64,000 bases of DNA from Hyphomonas sp. L-53-1-40 (GTDB lineage: Bacteria > Pseudomonadota > Alphaproteobacteria > Caulobacterales > Hyphomonadaceae): the NCBI RefSeq assembly GCF_000682775.1, contig NZ_AWFI01000012.1, positions 1-64,000 on the forward strand. The letters are read 5' to 3'. A model generated the notes under the pieces. It was not told the DNA's origin and searched no databases. It saw only the letters and a list, made by a program, of their open reading frames with translations. The translations under genes and the position numbers were made by a program. Numbering within the stretch: position 1 is the stretch's first letter; every line of letters starts with the position of its first letter. Shown here one piece after another: positions 17,538 to 24,932 of the stretch.

Positions 17538-18452
17538 TCATGCCTGGCCCGGTAGTAGAAATGATGAATTGACTTGTGCGGCAGTGACTACTTCGAGTTC
17601 TGGCATTCCAGCCAGACCGCTCAGCAGGTTTCTGAGTGACGATACTCTGAAGGGCTGTCCCACAATGTAAGGCGTGAGCGTAAACCCGAAGCATTGCGCG
17701 CCAGCATCAGCATAGGTATCAAGGTGAAACTGCGCGGCCTCCAGAATCTGAGCCGCCCAATCGTCAGCCTGTTGCCGCCGATCTATCAACAATGTGTAAT
17801 CCGACAACTCATTCATCAGTGGCAAGCTCGTTATCGGGCCATACTCCGTCCTGAGGGCAAGCGGCCTTTGATCAGGTTCCCAATCAAGACAGACTTCAAA
17901 ACGTGCCTTCGCAAGCAGGTCGAGGGTTCTGTAGCTTTGGTTTCTTGCCGGGCTTATCCAGGTTTTGGCATCCGGAAACGCAGCGCGACACCGGTCAATG
18001 AGTTCCTCTTCCTGTTGGCACGATAGCCCCGCATGGTGAATATGCGCAGTGGACACGCCATGTGCCGCTATTTCGTGACCAGCATGCTCTACGGCTTTCA
18101 AAAGTGGCGGATAGCGCTCGGCGACCGCGGCATTCACAGCAAACGTAGCCTTCAGACCAACATCTTCCAGAGCTTTGAGTATCCGAAAGACACCAACTCG
18201 ACTGCCATAGTCCCGAGTGGTATAGTGCCGAAGATCCGGGTAAGGCGTTTTCATTGAACCAGGGTGCGAAAAAGGTTTCGCAGGTGGATCCAGAGGAAAG
18301 AACTCAAGCGGCACTACAATAAAGGCCGCAGCCTTTTTCCCACTCTTCAGTTGCAAGGGACCGCGTCGGTCCGCGGGTGCCCAATCATGCCGATCATGAT
18401 CCAGACCGTAGCGCCGTTTAGAATATTCAAGGTAGCTCTCAGGCAAGTTCAA
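17538..18452 (-). CDS. Polysaccharide-deacetylase-fold hydrolase (PuuE-like), copy A
   Basis: A 304-residue protein of the NodB/polysaccharide deacetylase fold, closer in layout to PuuE allantoinase-like members than to true chitin deacetylases. The usual TFDDG metal motif is replaced by VPLEFFPLD, and the second motif region reads HEIAAHGVSTAHIHHAG. The C-terminal part has TLTPYIVGQPFRVSSLR. Members of this subgroup cleave amide or lactam bonds in small molecules. It overlaps the second deacetylase gene by 14 bases and forms an operon with it and an isochorismatase-fold amidase, so hydrolysis of C-N bonds in the same compound is a reasonable inference. Confidence 0.8.
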   Translation of the reverse strand: MNLPESYLEYSKRRYGLDHDRHDWAPADRRGPLQLKSGKKAAAFIVVPLEFFPLDPPAKPFSHPGSMKTPYPDLRHYTTRDYGSRVGVFRILKALEDVGLKATFAVNAAVAERYPPLLKAVEHAGHEIAAHGVSTAHIHHAGLSCQQEEELIDRCRAAFPDAKTWISPARNQSYRTLDLLAKARFEVCLDWEPDQRPLALRTEYGPITSLPLMNELSDYTLLIDRRQQADDWAAQILEAAQFHLDTYADAGAQCFGFTLTPYIVGQPFRVSSLRNLLSGLAGMPELEVVTAAQVNSSFLLPGQA

Positions 18453-19380
18453 AACCGCTCCCTCCTTTAGCGACGCCGCGGGCTCGAATGTCCATCAGGC
18501 TCTGGTCCCAGTATGTATTCCGGAAATAGTCGGCAATTTCCCGTCCGGTGGTGATCCAGACGTCATCGGAATGGGATGCGATATATGCAAGCGCCTCCTC
18601 GAACGGCCGGAGCCTGTGTGGTTGACTCACAAGATATGCATGAAGCGGGATACACATGACCGTACCACTTTCCTCCCCCTCTTCGAGGAGTTGATCAAAA
18701 TGCCGTTTCAACATGTCGGTATATTGATCAGGAGTATACCCCATTACCGAATAGGTGATGACGTCATTGACTTCGAGTGAGTACGGAAGAGATATTAGCT
18801 TCCCGCTCTTTGTTTTGACGGGTTGGGGCTGGTCGTCCTGGAAAAGATCGCACGTATACCAGAAGTCTTCTTCCGCAATCAGGTCCATGGTCTGTTCAGT
18901 ATGTGTCAATGCAGGAGCCAGGTATCCACGTATGCGTTGTCCGGTTGCCCGCTCCACGCTCTCGATAGAGTCACGGATGACCGCGCGCTCCTGATCTTCA
19001 GTCATCTCATAAGAAAATCGCGTGTTGTAGATTCCATGAGAAAAGAACTCCCAGTCTCTTTCCGCAACGGCCTCGATGATTTCAGGATGATGGTCGATCA
19101 ATCCAATCGACAGGGAGATCGACCCCCGCATGCCATATTTGTCGAGCAGCTCCATTAGCCGCCAATGGCCAATTGTGTTGCCCCAGCTTCGTTGTGAATA
19201 GCCTACAATGTCCGGATTGCCCCTTGGCCACGCCTGCCGCTTCGGGTTTGCTGGCGGCGCGTACTCATAATACTCGATATTGGGGGCAATCCAGAACGCC
19301 AGTTTTTTCTCCCCCGGCCAGACAAGTTTGGGCCTTCCTGCATATGGCCAGTAATCATAGAGGTTGGGATCTGATAGCAT
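18439..19380 (-). CDS. Polysaccharide-deacetylase-fold hydrolase (PuuE-like), copy B
   Basis: A 313-residue relative of the preceding protein. Recognisable blocks are KKLAFWIAPNIEYYEYAPP (strand 1 of the fold, again without TFDDG), LMELLDKYGMRGSISLSIGL, WEFFSHGIYNTRFSY and RGYLAPALTHTEQTMDLI. A late PLHAYLVSQPHRLRPFE block matches GQPFR in the partner. Its ATG overlaps the stop of the upstream amidase gene as TAATG, and its 3' end overlaps the next deacetylase gene, so the three genes are translated together. The two paralogues may form a heteromer or act on successive intermediates; neither function is demonstrated. Confidence 0.8.
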   Translation of the reverse strand: MLSDPNLYDYWPYAGRPKLVWPGEKKLAFWIAPNIEYYEYAPPANPKRQAWPRGNPDIVGYSQRSWGNTIGHWRLMELLDKYGMRGSISLSIGLIDHHPEIIEAVAERDWEFFSHGIYNTRFSYEMTEDQERAVIRDSIESVERATGQRIRGYLAPALTHTEQTMDLIAEEDFWYTCDLFQDDQPQPVKTKSGKLISLPYSLEVNDVITYSVMGYTPDQYTDMLKRHFDQLLEEGEESGTVMCIPLHAYLVSQPHRLRPFEEALAYIASHSDDVWITTGREIADYFRNTYWDQSLMDIRARGVAKGGSGFELA

Positions 19381-20078
19381 TAGCCAACATACTCCTCTAT
19401 CCAGTCGAATACTTGTTGAACCGACACAACGTCTGCATATTTTATCAACAGGTCTGTCAGGTTGGCGAAGTGGAAGCTTTCATGCTTGTCGGCCACGCAT
19501 TCGATCGGAACAATTGTCCTGTATCCATGCGACAGCGAGTCCACTGCCGTGGCCCGAACACATCCGCTGGTCGATCCACCGGTCACAACGACCGTGTCAA
19601 CGCGATGCCATGTGAGGAAACTGGAAAGACGCGTCTCGAAGAAGGCGCTGGGCATTTTCTTCTCATAAACCGCATCGACCGAGCGATCGATCTCCAGTCT
19701 GTCATCAAACTCAGAGCGAACACTGTTTGCCTTGATATTCTGGAGACTGTTTTCGGTGTTCGTGCGCGTTCCCCATACGCCCGCATCCGCCGCATTGTCC
19801 ATGTAGGAGACATGAGTCCACACAACCGGAAGCCCCTTCCGTCGAGCTGCGCCCGAAAGAGAGTTTATGTGCGTGATCTGATCCGGGTCTGTAATATAAC
19901 CTGATTGCGGAAACAGGTCCGGACGGGTGTAAGCCTTCTGTGGATCGACGTTTACAATTGCGATCTTTTCTCCAAATCCGAAACGGGCTCGCTTGGGGTT
20001 TGACCGAACTTGTTCGAAAATCTCTCTCGCTGTTAGGTCGGACCGCTCCATCGTTGGGTGATTGCCTGTTTCACTCAT
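19380..20078 (-). CDS. Isochorismatase-fold cysteine hydrolase (N-carbamoylsarcosine amidase-like)
   Basis: The 232-residue product starts at 20078, where AGGGG lies eight bases upstream; an earlier start at 20102 is less likely. The catalytic triad of the family is visible: Asp45 in VNVDPQKAYT, Lys140 or Lys141 in YEKKMPSAF, and Cys173 in GGSTSGCVRATAVD. The spacing is close to that of N-carbamoylsarcosine amidase. Relatives include maleamate amidohydrolase and ureidoacrylate hydrolase. It is the first gene of the minus-strand operon and faces the leuC-like operon across a shared promoter region. An acyclic amide is the probable substrate. Confidence 0.85.
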   Translation of the reverse strand: MSETGNHPTMERSDLTAREIFEQVRSNPKRARFGFGEKIAIVNVDPQKAYTRPDLFPQSGYITDPDQITHINSLSGAARRKGLPVVWTHVSYMDNAADAGVWGTRTNTENSLQNIKANSVRSEFDDRLEIDRSVDAVYEKKMPSAFFETRLSSFLTWHRVDTVVVTGGSTSGCVRATAVDSLSHGYRTIVPIECVADKHESFHFANLTDLLIKYADVVSVQQVFDWIEEYVG

Positions 20079-20107
20079 AATACTGCCCCTCTCGACATCC
20101 ACATCTT

Positions 20108-20123
20108 AAATGTTATATCTTTT
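20108..20123 (+). promoter_or_regulatory. Candidate operator, copy 1 (AAATGTTATATCTTTT)
   Basis: The 16 bases AAATGTTATATCTTTT recur exactly at 20227-20242, both in the divergent promoter region between the amidase operon and the leuC-like operon. This copy is 30 bases upstream of the amidase start. Read on the other strand it is AAAAGATATAACATTT, which shares AAAGATATA with the palindrome at 32005. It is probably bound by one of the cluster's GntR/UTRA regulators. Confidence 0.55.
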
Positions 20124-20226
20124 GAGAGATGTCCAGTCCATAGCCAAGGACTTTTGCACAGGGGCTCATCCAAGAGGCTCGGACCGACGGCGATGCGCAA
20201 TATCTGACACCAATTACGCACTTTAC

Positions 20227-20242
20227 AAATGTTATATCTTTT
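20227..20242 (+). promoter_or_regulatory. Candidate operator, copy 2 (AAATGTTATATCTTTT)
   Basis: Exact second copy of the 16-base motif, 119 bases from the first and about 115 bases before the leuC-like start. One copy near each divergent gene set suggests coordinated control of both operons. No gene is seen between 20079 and 20357. Confidence 0.55.
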
Positions 20243-20357
20243 TATACGGATAATTTAAGTCGAGAGCGATGCAGAGGCGCGCCAGCCCCTACTCTACCTT
20301 CGACTTTATCGCCTGATCCCGTCAGAAACCCGGTAGCACAAAAATAGCGAGACAGAA

Positions 20358-21758
20358 TTGAGCTCGAAACCGCAAACACTCTTTGACAAGCTTTGGGCAT
20401 CACACAGAATTGGAAGCGCTGGAGATGGGGCCGACCTCATAGCGATTGACCGAATTCTCTTGCACGAACGCACCGGTGGTGTCGCCCTGAAAATGCTGGC
20501 GGAAACGGGACATGCCGTCCACGCGCCGTCCCGCGTCTTTGCAATTATGGATCACATTGTTTCGTATCGGGCAGATCGGGCGGCTGACGATGCACGCTCG
20601 CCCGGTGGGGAAGTGTTCATCCGCGAAACCCGCAACATGGCCCAGTACGCTGGCATCCACCTCATAGACAGCAATGACCCTCGCCAAGGCATTGTTCATG
20701 TCATTGCCCCGGAACTTGGCATCGCCATACCCGGCGCGTCACTTGTCTGCCCGGATAGTCATACTTGCAGCCTGGGTGCACTTGGCGCGCTGGCCTGGGG
20801 TATAGGATCAAGCGAAGCTGAACATGCGATGGCGACGGGGGCCTTACGCGTGAACCCACCACCTCAGATGAGAATTACCATTCATGGCGAACTGCCGGAG
20901 GGAACCGGAGCCAAAGACCTCGCCTTGCACATCATAGCGCAGCATGGAGCATCGGGAGGAAAGCGCTGCGCCGTCGAGTATGCCGGAAGCACCGTTGAGA
21001 ACCTGTCTGTCGAAGAACGACTGACGCTGTGTAACCTGGCTGTCGAATTTTCCGCTTTCACGGCGATTATTCGCCCGGATGACAAAGTATTCGAATATGT
21101 CGAAGGCCGGCCTTTCTCACCGGCGCAAGAATACGCGCACCGCGCCGCAGAGCAATGGATGGCACTCGAAACCGACGAACATGCCGAATTTGACTATGAA
21201 CTTTCAATTGATGCCAGCCAGGTGGTCCCACTCGTAAGCTGGGGAACCAGCCCGGCGCAGTCTTCTGCGATCCACACCCCTATTTCGCAGAAAGCAGATT
21301 CGCGAGCCATGGCGTATATGGGGCTTGAACCAGGCGCCCCCTTGGCTGGACTAAGGATTGACGGCGCCTTCATTGGTTCGTGCACTAACGGGCGATTGTC
21401 TGATCTGAGATCGGCGGCTAAAATCCTAGCCGGACAAAAAGTGGCCAGTCACGTACACGCCGTTTGCGTTCCGGGATCCCAGCAAGTCAAGCGACAGGCA
21501 GAAGCTGAGGGATTGGACATCATATTCAAGTCTGCCGGATTTGAATGGGGCGCTCCTGGGTGCGCAATGTGCTTCTATGCTGGTGGCATAACCTTCCCCC
21601 CCGACGCCAGGGTGATCTCTTCTACCAATCGGAACTTCGAAGGACGACAGGGGCCCCGTGTACGGACCCATCTCGCGAGTCCGGCAACCGTCGCGGCATC
21701 AGCTGTTGCGGGTATGATCGCGCAATCTGAGTCCAGCAAGCCGGAAATTGACGCATGA
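20358..21758 (+). CDS. LeuC-like aconitase-superfamily hydratase, large subunit
   Basis: The 466-residue protein is a full-length 3-isopropylmalate dehydratase large-subunit homologue. It has VCPDSHTCSLGALGALAWGIG and the iron-sulfur cluster cysteines in IGSCTNGRLSDLR and GAPGCAMC. The only plausible start is a TTG at 20358. It overlaps the LeuD-like gene by ATGA. No leuA or leuB is nearby; instead it sits with an HMG-CoA-lyase-like gene and transporters in a GntR-regulated island. A catabolic role is therefore more likely than leucine synthesis. LeuCD-type enzymes are known to hydrate maleate, citraconate and dimethylmaleate in such pathways. The exact substrate is unresolved. Confidence 0.85.
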   Translation: MSSKPQTLFDKLWASHRIGSAGDGADLIAIDRILLHERTGGVALKMLAETGHAVHAPSRVFAIMDHIVSYRADRAADDARSPGGEVFIRETRNMAQYAGIHLIDSNDPRQGIVHVIAPELGIAIPGASLVCPDSHTCSLGALGALAWGIGSSEAEHAMATGALRVNPPPQMRITIHGELPEGTGAKDLALHIIAQHGASGGKRCAVEYAGSTVENLSVEERLTLCNLAVEFSAFTAIIRPDDKVFEYVEGRPFSPAQEYAHRAAEQWMALETDEHAEFDYELSIDASQVVPLVSWGTSPAQSSAIHTPISQKADSRAMAYMGLEPGAPLAGLRIDGAFIGSCTNGRLSDLRSAAKILAGQKVASHVHAVCVPGSQQVKRQAEAEGLDIIFKSAGFEWGAPGCAMCFYAGGITFPPDARVISSTNRNFEGRQGPRVRTHLASPATVAASAVAGMIAQSESSKPEIDA

Positions 21759-22375
21759 AGCGCACTCCCTTTATACGCCATTCAGGAAAGATCGCTGTTC
21801 TTCCGGTCGATAATATCGACACAGACCAGATCATTCCCTCGAGGGAAATGAAAACCGTCGGACGCACGGGTCTGGCTGACGGATTGTTTGCAGGCTGGCG
21901 ATACGTGTCTGCAGATGACCGAACCCCGAACCCCGACTTCGTCCTGAACGACCCAGAGCACTCAGATGCAACTATTCTTGTAGCGGGAGAAAACTTCGGG
22001 TGCGGATCATCTAGAGAACATGCTGTCTGGGCGCTTTTCGAATATGGCATTCGGGTCATCATTGCTCGTTCCTTCGGAGACATATTTTTCAACAACTGTT
22101 TGCGAAACGGCATATTGCCCATTCGACTAAGTCCCGAAAAAACCGATAGAATCATGGCTTTAACCCGGGACACCACATTCGTGATTGACCTCCCCGAGCA
22201 GCAATTGCATTTCGGAGATTCAGCAGTACGATTTGACATCAGCGCATACGGAAAACGGTTGCTGGTAGAAGGCCTGGACCCAATTGACCTGACGCTGAAA
22301 AGTTTCGAACAGATCAGGCACTTCCACCGGGAAGATGAAACACTCAGGCCATGGATCTACCGCGCGGTGCATTGA
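21755..22375 (+). CDS. LeuD-like aconitase-superfamily hydratase, small subunit
   Basis: A 206-residue swivel-domain subunit with the family motifs VDNIDTDQIIPSREMK and ENFGCGSSREHAVWAL, and IARSFGDIFFNNCLRNGI. It would complete the active site of the LeuC-like subunit encoded just upstream, whose stop it overlaps by four bases. The DTDQIIP and GCGSSREHA blocks are intact, so the enzyme should be functional. Substrate assignment follows that of the large subunit and is inferred from context as a cis-unsaturated dicarboxylate. Confidence 0.87.
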   Translation: MKRTPFIRHSGKIAVLPVDNIDTDQIIPSREMKTVGRTGLADGLFAGWRYVSADDRTPNPDFVLNDPEHSDATILVAGENFGCGSSREHAVWALFEYGIRVIIARSFGDIFFNNCLRNGILPIRLSPEKTDRIMALTRDTTFVIDLPEQQLHFGDSAVRFDISAYGKRLLVEGLDPIDLTLKSFEQIRHFHREDETLRPWIYRAVH

Positions 22376-22417
22376 GACCGCGGACGCATAATTTTCCTAG
22401 ACTTAGAAAGCACCTCC

Positions 22418-23365
22418 ATGAACTCAGCGCAGGTACTAATTAGCGAGGTCGGCCCTCGAGACGGACTTCAAAACTGCAAGAGTATTATGCCCACCCAGTC
22501 CAAGAAGGACTGGATCGGCGCTTTGGCATCAGCAGGGATTCGGGAAATTGAGGTCGGCTCCTTTGTTTCCCCGCGTCTCTTGCCGCAAATGCAGGATACG
22601 GCCGAAATAGTTCAACATGCTAAAACCCTGCCGAATCTCGAAGTCGCCGTCCTGGTACCCAACCTGAAGGGCGCTGAACTCGCGATCGCTGCGGGCGCCG
22701 ATAAGATCACTCTGCCACTCTCCGTGAGCGAAACCCATTCCATTCGCAACATCAGAAGAACTCACGCCCAGGTCCTCTCTGAAGCTGAAGAAATTTCCAA
22801 GCTGATTAAGCAACTTCCGAAAGACCAACGTCCGCATTTCGAAGGATCCCTGTCAACCGCATTCGGATGCACATTGGAAGGACGAATTTCTCAGGTCACA
22901 ATCTTGAACTGCGCCGAGAAATTGATGCAAGCCGGGTGCGACGAAGTCGGGCTTTCAGACACGACAGGTTATGCGGACCCACGATCCATAAGACACATGA
23001 TCAGAGCGGTGAGAAACCTGGTCGGAATTGACAATCTGACCGGTGTTCACTTGCACAATACCCGGGGGCTTGGTCTTGCAAATGCGCTCGCGGCGTTCGA
23101 GGAAGGCATCACCACGTTTGACGCGTCTCTTGGAGGCCTTGGAGGCTGTCCAACCGCACCGGGAGCCAGCGGAAACATCGTGACCGAAGACCTGGTTTTC
23201 ATGTTCGAATCCATGGGTGTAGCAACCGGCATTGATGTTTCCAAACTTGTTTCAACGCGCGACATTCTGCATTCCGCTCTACCAGAAGAAGAACTCTTCG
23301 GATTTGTTCCTGGGGCAGGCTTACCTCTGGGGTATGAGCCGGCAAGTACAAGCCTGAACGTTTGA
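22418..23365 (+). CDS. Hydroxymethylglutaryl-CoA lyase family protein
   Basis: A 315-residue TIM-barrel enzyme of the HMGL-like/DRE family. The catalytic arginine block is VGPRDGLQN, the metal-binding histidines are in GVHLHNTRGLGLAN, and the family cysteine loop is GLGGCPTAPGASGN. HMG-CoA lyases split 3-hydroxy-3-methylglutaryl-CoA into acetyl-CoA and acetoacetate, and relatives cleave other beta-hydroxyacyl-CoA thioesters. It follows the LeuD-like gene in the same operon. Together with the class III CoA-transferase at 34997-36187 it could cleave a citramalyl-CoA-type intermediate; that is an inference from gene context. Confidence 0.88.
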   Translation: MNSAQVLISEVGPRDGLQNCKSIMPTQSKKDWIGALASAGIREIEVGSFVSPRLLPQMQDTAEIVQHAKTLPNLEVAVLVPNLKGAELAIAAGADKITLPLSVSETHSIRNIRRTHAQVLSEAEEISKLIKQLPKDQRPHFEGSLSTAFGCTLEGRISQVTILNCAEKLMQAGCDEVGLSDTTGYADPRSIRHMIRAVRNLVGIDNLTGVHLHNTRGLGLANALAAFEEGITTFDASLGGLGGCPTAPGASGNIVTEDLVFMFESMGVATGIDVSKLVSTRDILHSALPEEELFGFVPGAGLPLGYEPASTSLNV

Positions 23366-23377
23366 TATCCGCCAGAG

Positions 23378-24799
23378 ATGACGAACTATCCTGCTCTAAT
23401 TACGCTCGTCACATATTCGGCAATTCTTGTCGCTATAGGTTTTTCCTTTGCGCGAAGGGCAACGTCTGAAGACTCCTTCCTCGTTGGAGAGCGAAAACTT
23501 GGCCCTCTGATCATTGGACTGGCGTATGCGGCGTCCAGTTCCAGCGCTTGGGTGCTTTTAGGGTTTTCAGGATTTGTTTATTCAGTCGGCCTGTCCGCAC
23601 TCTGGATGGTGCCGGGAATATTGGCTGGATACGCCGCGGTCTGGTTGTGGGCCGGCCGAATTCTGCAATCAGAGAGTCACAAGCTGGGGCTTGTTACATT
23701 CTCCGACTTCCTGACCATTGGTTGTAGCCCCGGCGCATCAAGACTCATCCGCATTGTCGCGTCGCTCATGATCGCATTTTGCTTTTCATACTATGTCGCC
23801 TCACAATTCCAGGGGGCCGGAAAGGCGTTTGATGATTTGTTCTCGACCGGAATGGTTGCGGGCGTCTTGCTGGGTGCCACGATCATACTTGTCTATGTGC
23901 TGTTGGGCGGTTTCCTTGCCATATCGGTGGTCGACACATTGCAGGGTGTTCTCATTGGCTGCGTAGCCATCGCATTGCCCGTTCTGGCATTCTTCGAGGC
24001 TGGCGGCTTTAGCGGAATCGGCCAAATTCTCGTTACGGCACCCGCACCTTATTCCGATACCTTTGGCAACAGAACAGGATGGATTGCGGGCGGCTTTGCA
24101 CTGGGTATGACCGCCACGGGCTTCGGCGCCCTTGGTCAGCCGCACCTGGTTACATGGATCATGGCAGCGCGTGACACCCGGTCGAGGGTCGTCGGGGCCG
24201 GCGTGGCCATCGGTTGGGCGGCGATCGTTTATGGTGGAATGGCAGTTCTCGGCTTGTGCGCCAGAGCGCTCCTCGACCCGCAAACCGCTCCGGAATCCAT
24301 TTTCTTCCTTCTTACGGCAGAGCTTCTTCCTGGAATGCTTTCAGGCATTGTGGCGGCGGCCATCCTCTCGGCCATTATGTCCACAGTCGACAGCCAGCTC
24401 CTCGTGGCCGGGGCTGCAATCAGTCATGATATGGGGATTGCACGAAAGTTCCGAGGTCAGGACATACTCCTCACACGCCTCTCCATTCTAGCCGTCTGTG
24501 CTGCAGCAGTCATAATTACGCTCACGCTCCCTTCTACAATCTTCGAACGCACCCTATTCGCTTGGACGGCGCTCGGTGCGAGCTTCGGACCAACACTTGT
24601 CGCAAGAATACTCAGATACCGCTCCTCGGGCGCAGCGATCCTATACTCGATGTTGATCGGATTCAGCCTTTCAGTGGCCTATGAGTGGATATGGCCTGCC
24701 GGCCCGGGATCCGTCTGGGCCAGGATAGTGCCATGGGTCGGCGCGTTCCTCCCGCACTATTTATCACGCGTCTTCAAGGGCAAAGGCACACCTCTTTAG
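23378..24799 (+). CDS. Sodium:solute symporter (SSS/PutP family)
   Basis: The 473-residue polytopic membrane protein begins with helix 1 (YPALITLVTYSAILVAIGFS) and carries the family motif FLVGERKLGPLI then LAYAASSSSAWVLLGFSG. The region GFALGMTATGFGALGQPHLV and ILSAIMSTVDSQLLVAGAAI also match sodium/solute symporters. It starts 12 bases after the HMG-CoA-lyase-like stop, so it is the fourth gene of the leuCD-like operon. A strong terminator follows at 24879. It should import the substrate of this pathway across the inner membrane; PutP relatives transport proline, pantothenate or carboxylates. Confidence 0.9.
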   Translation: MTNYPALITLVTYSAILVAIGFSFARRATSEDSFLVGERKLGPLIIGLAYAASSSSAWVLLGFSGFVYSVGLSALWMVPGILAGYAAVWLWAGRILQSESHKLGLVTFSDFLTIGCSPGASRLIRIVASLMIAFCFSYYVASQFQGAGKAFDDLFSTGMVAGVLLGATIILVYVLLGGFLAISVVDTLQGVLIGCVAIALPVLAFFEAGGFSGIGQILVTAPAPYSDTFGNRTGWIAGGFALGMTATGFGALGQPHLVTWIMAARDTRSRVVGAGVAIGWAAIVYGGMAVLGLCARALLDPQTAPESIFFLLTAELLPGMLSGIVAAAILSAIMSTVDSQLLVAGAAISHDMGIARKFRGQDILLTRLSILAVCAAAVIITLTLPSTIFERTLFAWTALGASFGPTLVARILRYRSSGAAILYSMLIGFSLSVAYEWIWPAGPGSVWARIVPWVGAFLPHYLSRVFKGKGTPL

Positions 24800-24878
24800 G
24801 CTCACCATAATCAAACCCAGTTTCATAGTCTGCAAACAAAGTGTTTGACCGTCTGATCATCGGCCACTGAATCATGAA

Positions 24879-24906
24879 GGGCCGGGCATCCAACAATGCC
24901 CGGCCC
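24879..24906. terminator. Strong hairpin between two convergent operons
   Basis: GGGCCGGGCAT (24879-24889) pairs perfectly with ATGCCCGGCCC (24896-24906) around a six-base loop. It lies between the end of the SSS gene and the end of the convergent TonB receptor gene. No clear T-run follows on the plus strand, so it may act as a bidirectional or Rho-assisted terminator. Confidence 0.75.
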
Positions 24907-24932
24907 CAAACGCAAAACGGCCCAGAAGGCGT

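Noticed and set aside
20358-22375. LeuC/LeuD as leucine biosynthesis enzymes
   Set aside because: leuA and leuB are absent, and the genes share an operon with an HMG-CoA-lyase-like gene and a symporter inside a regulated accessory cluster.
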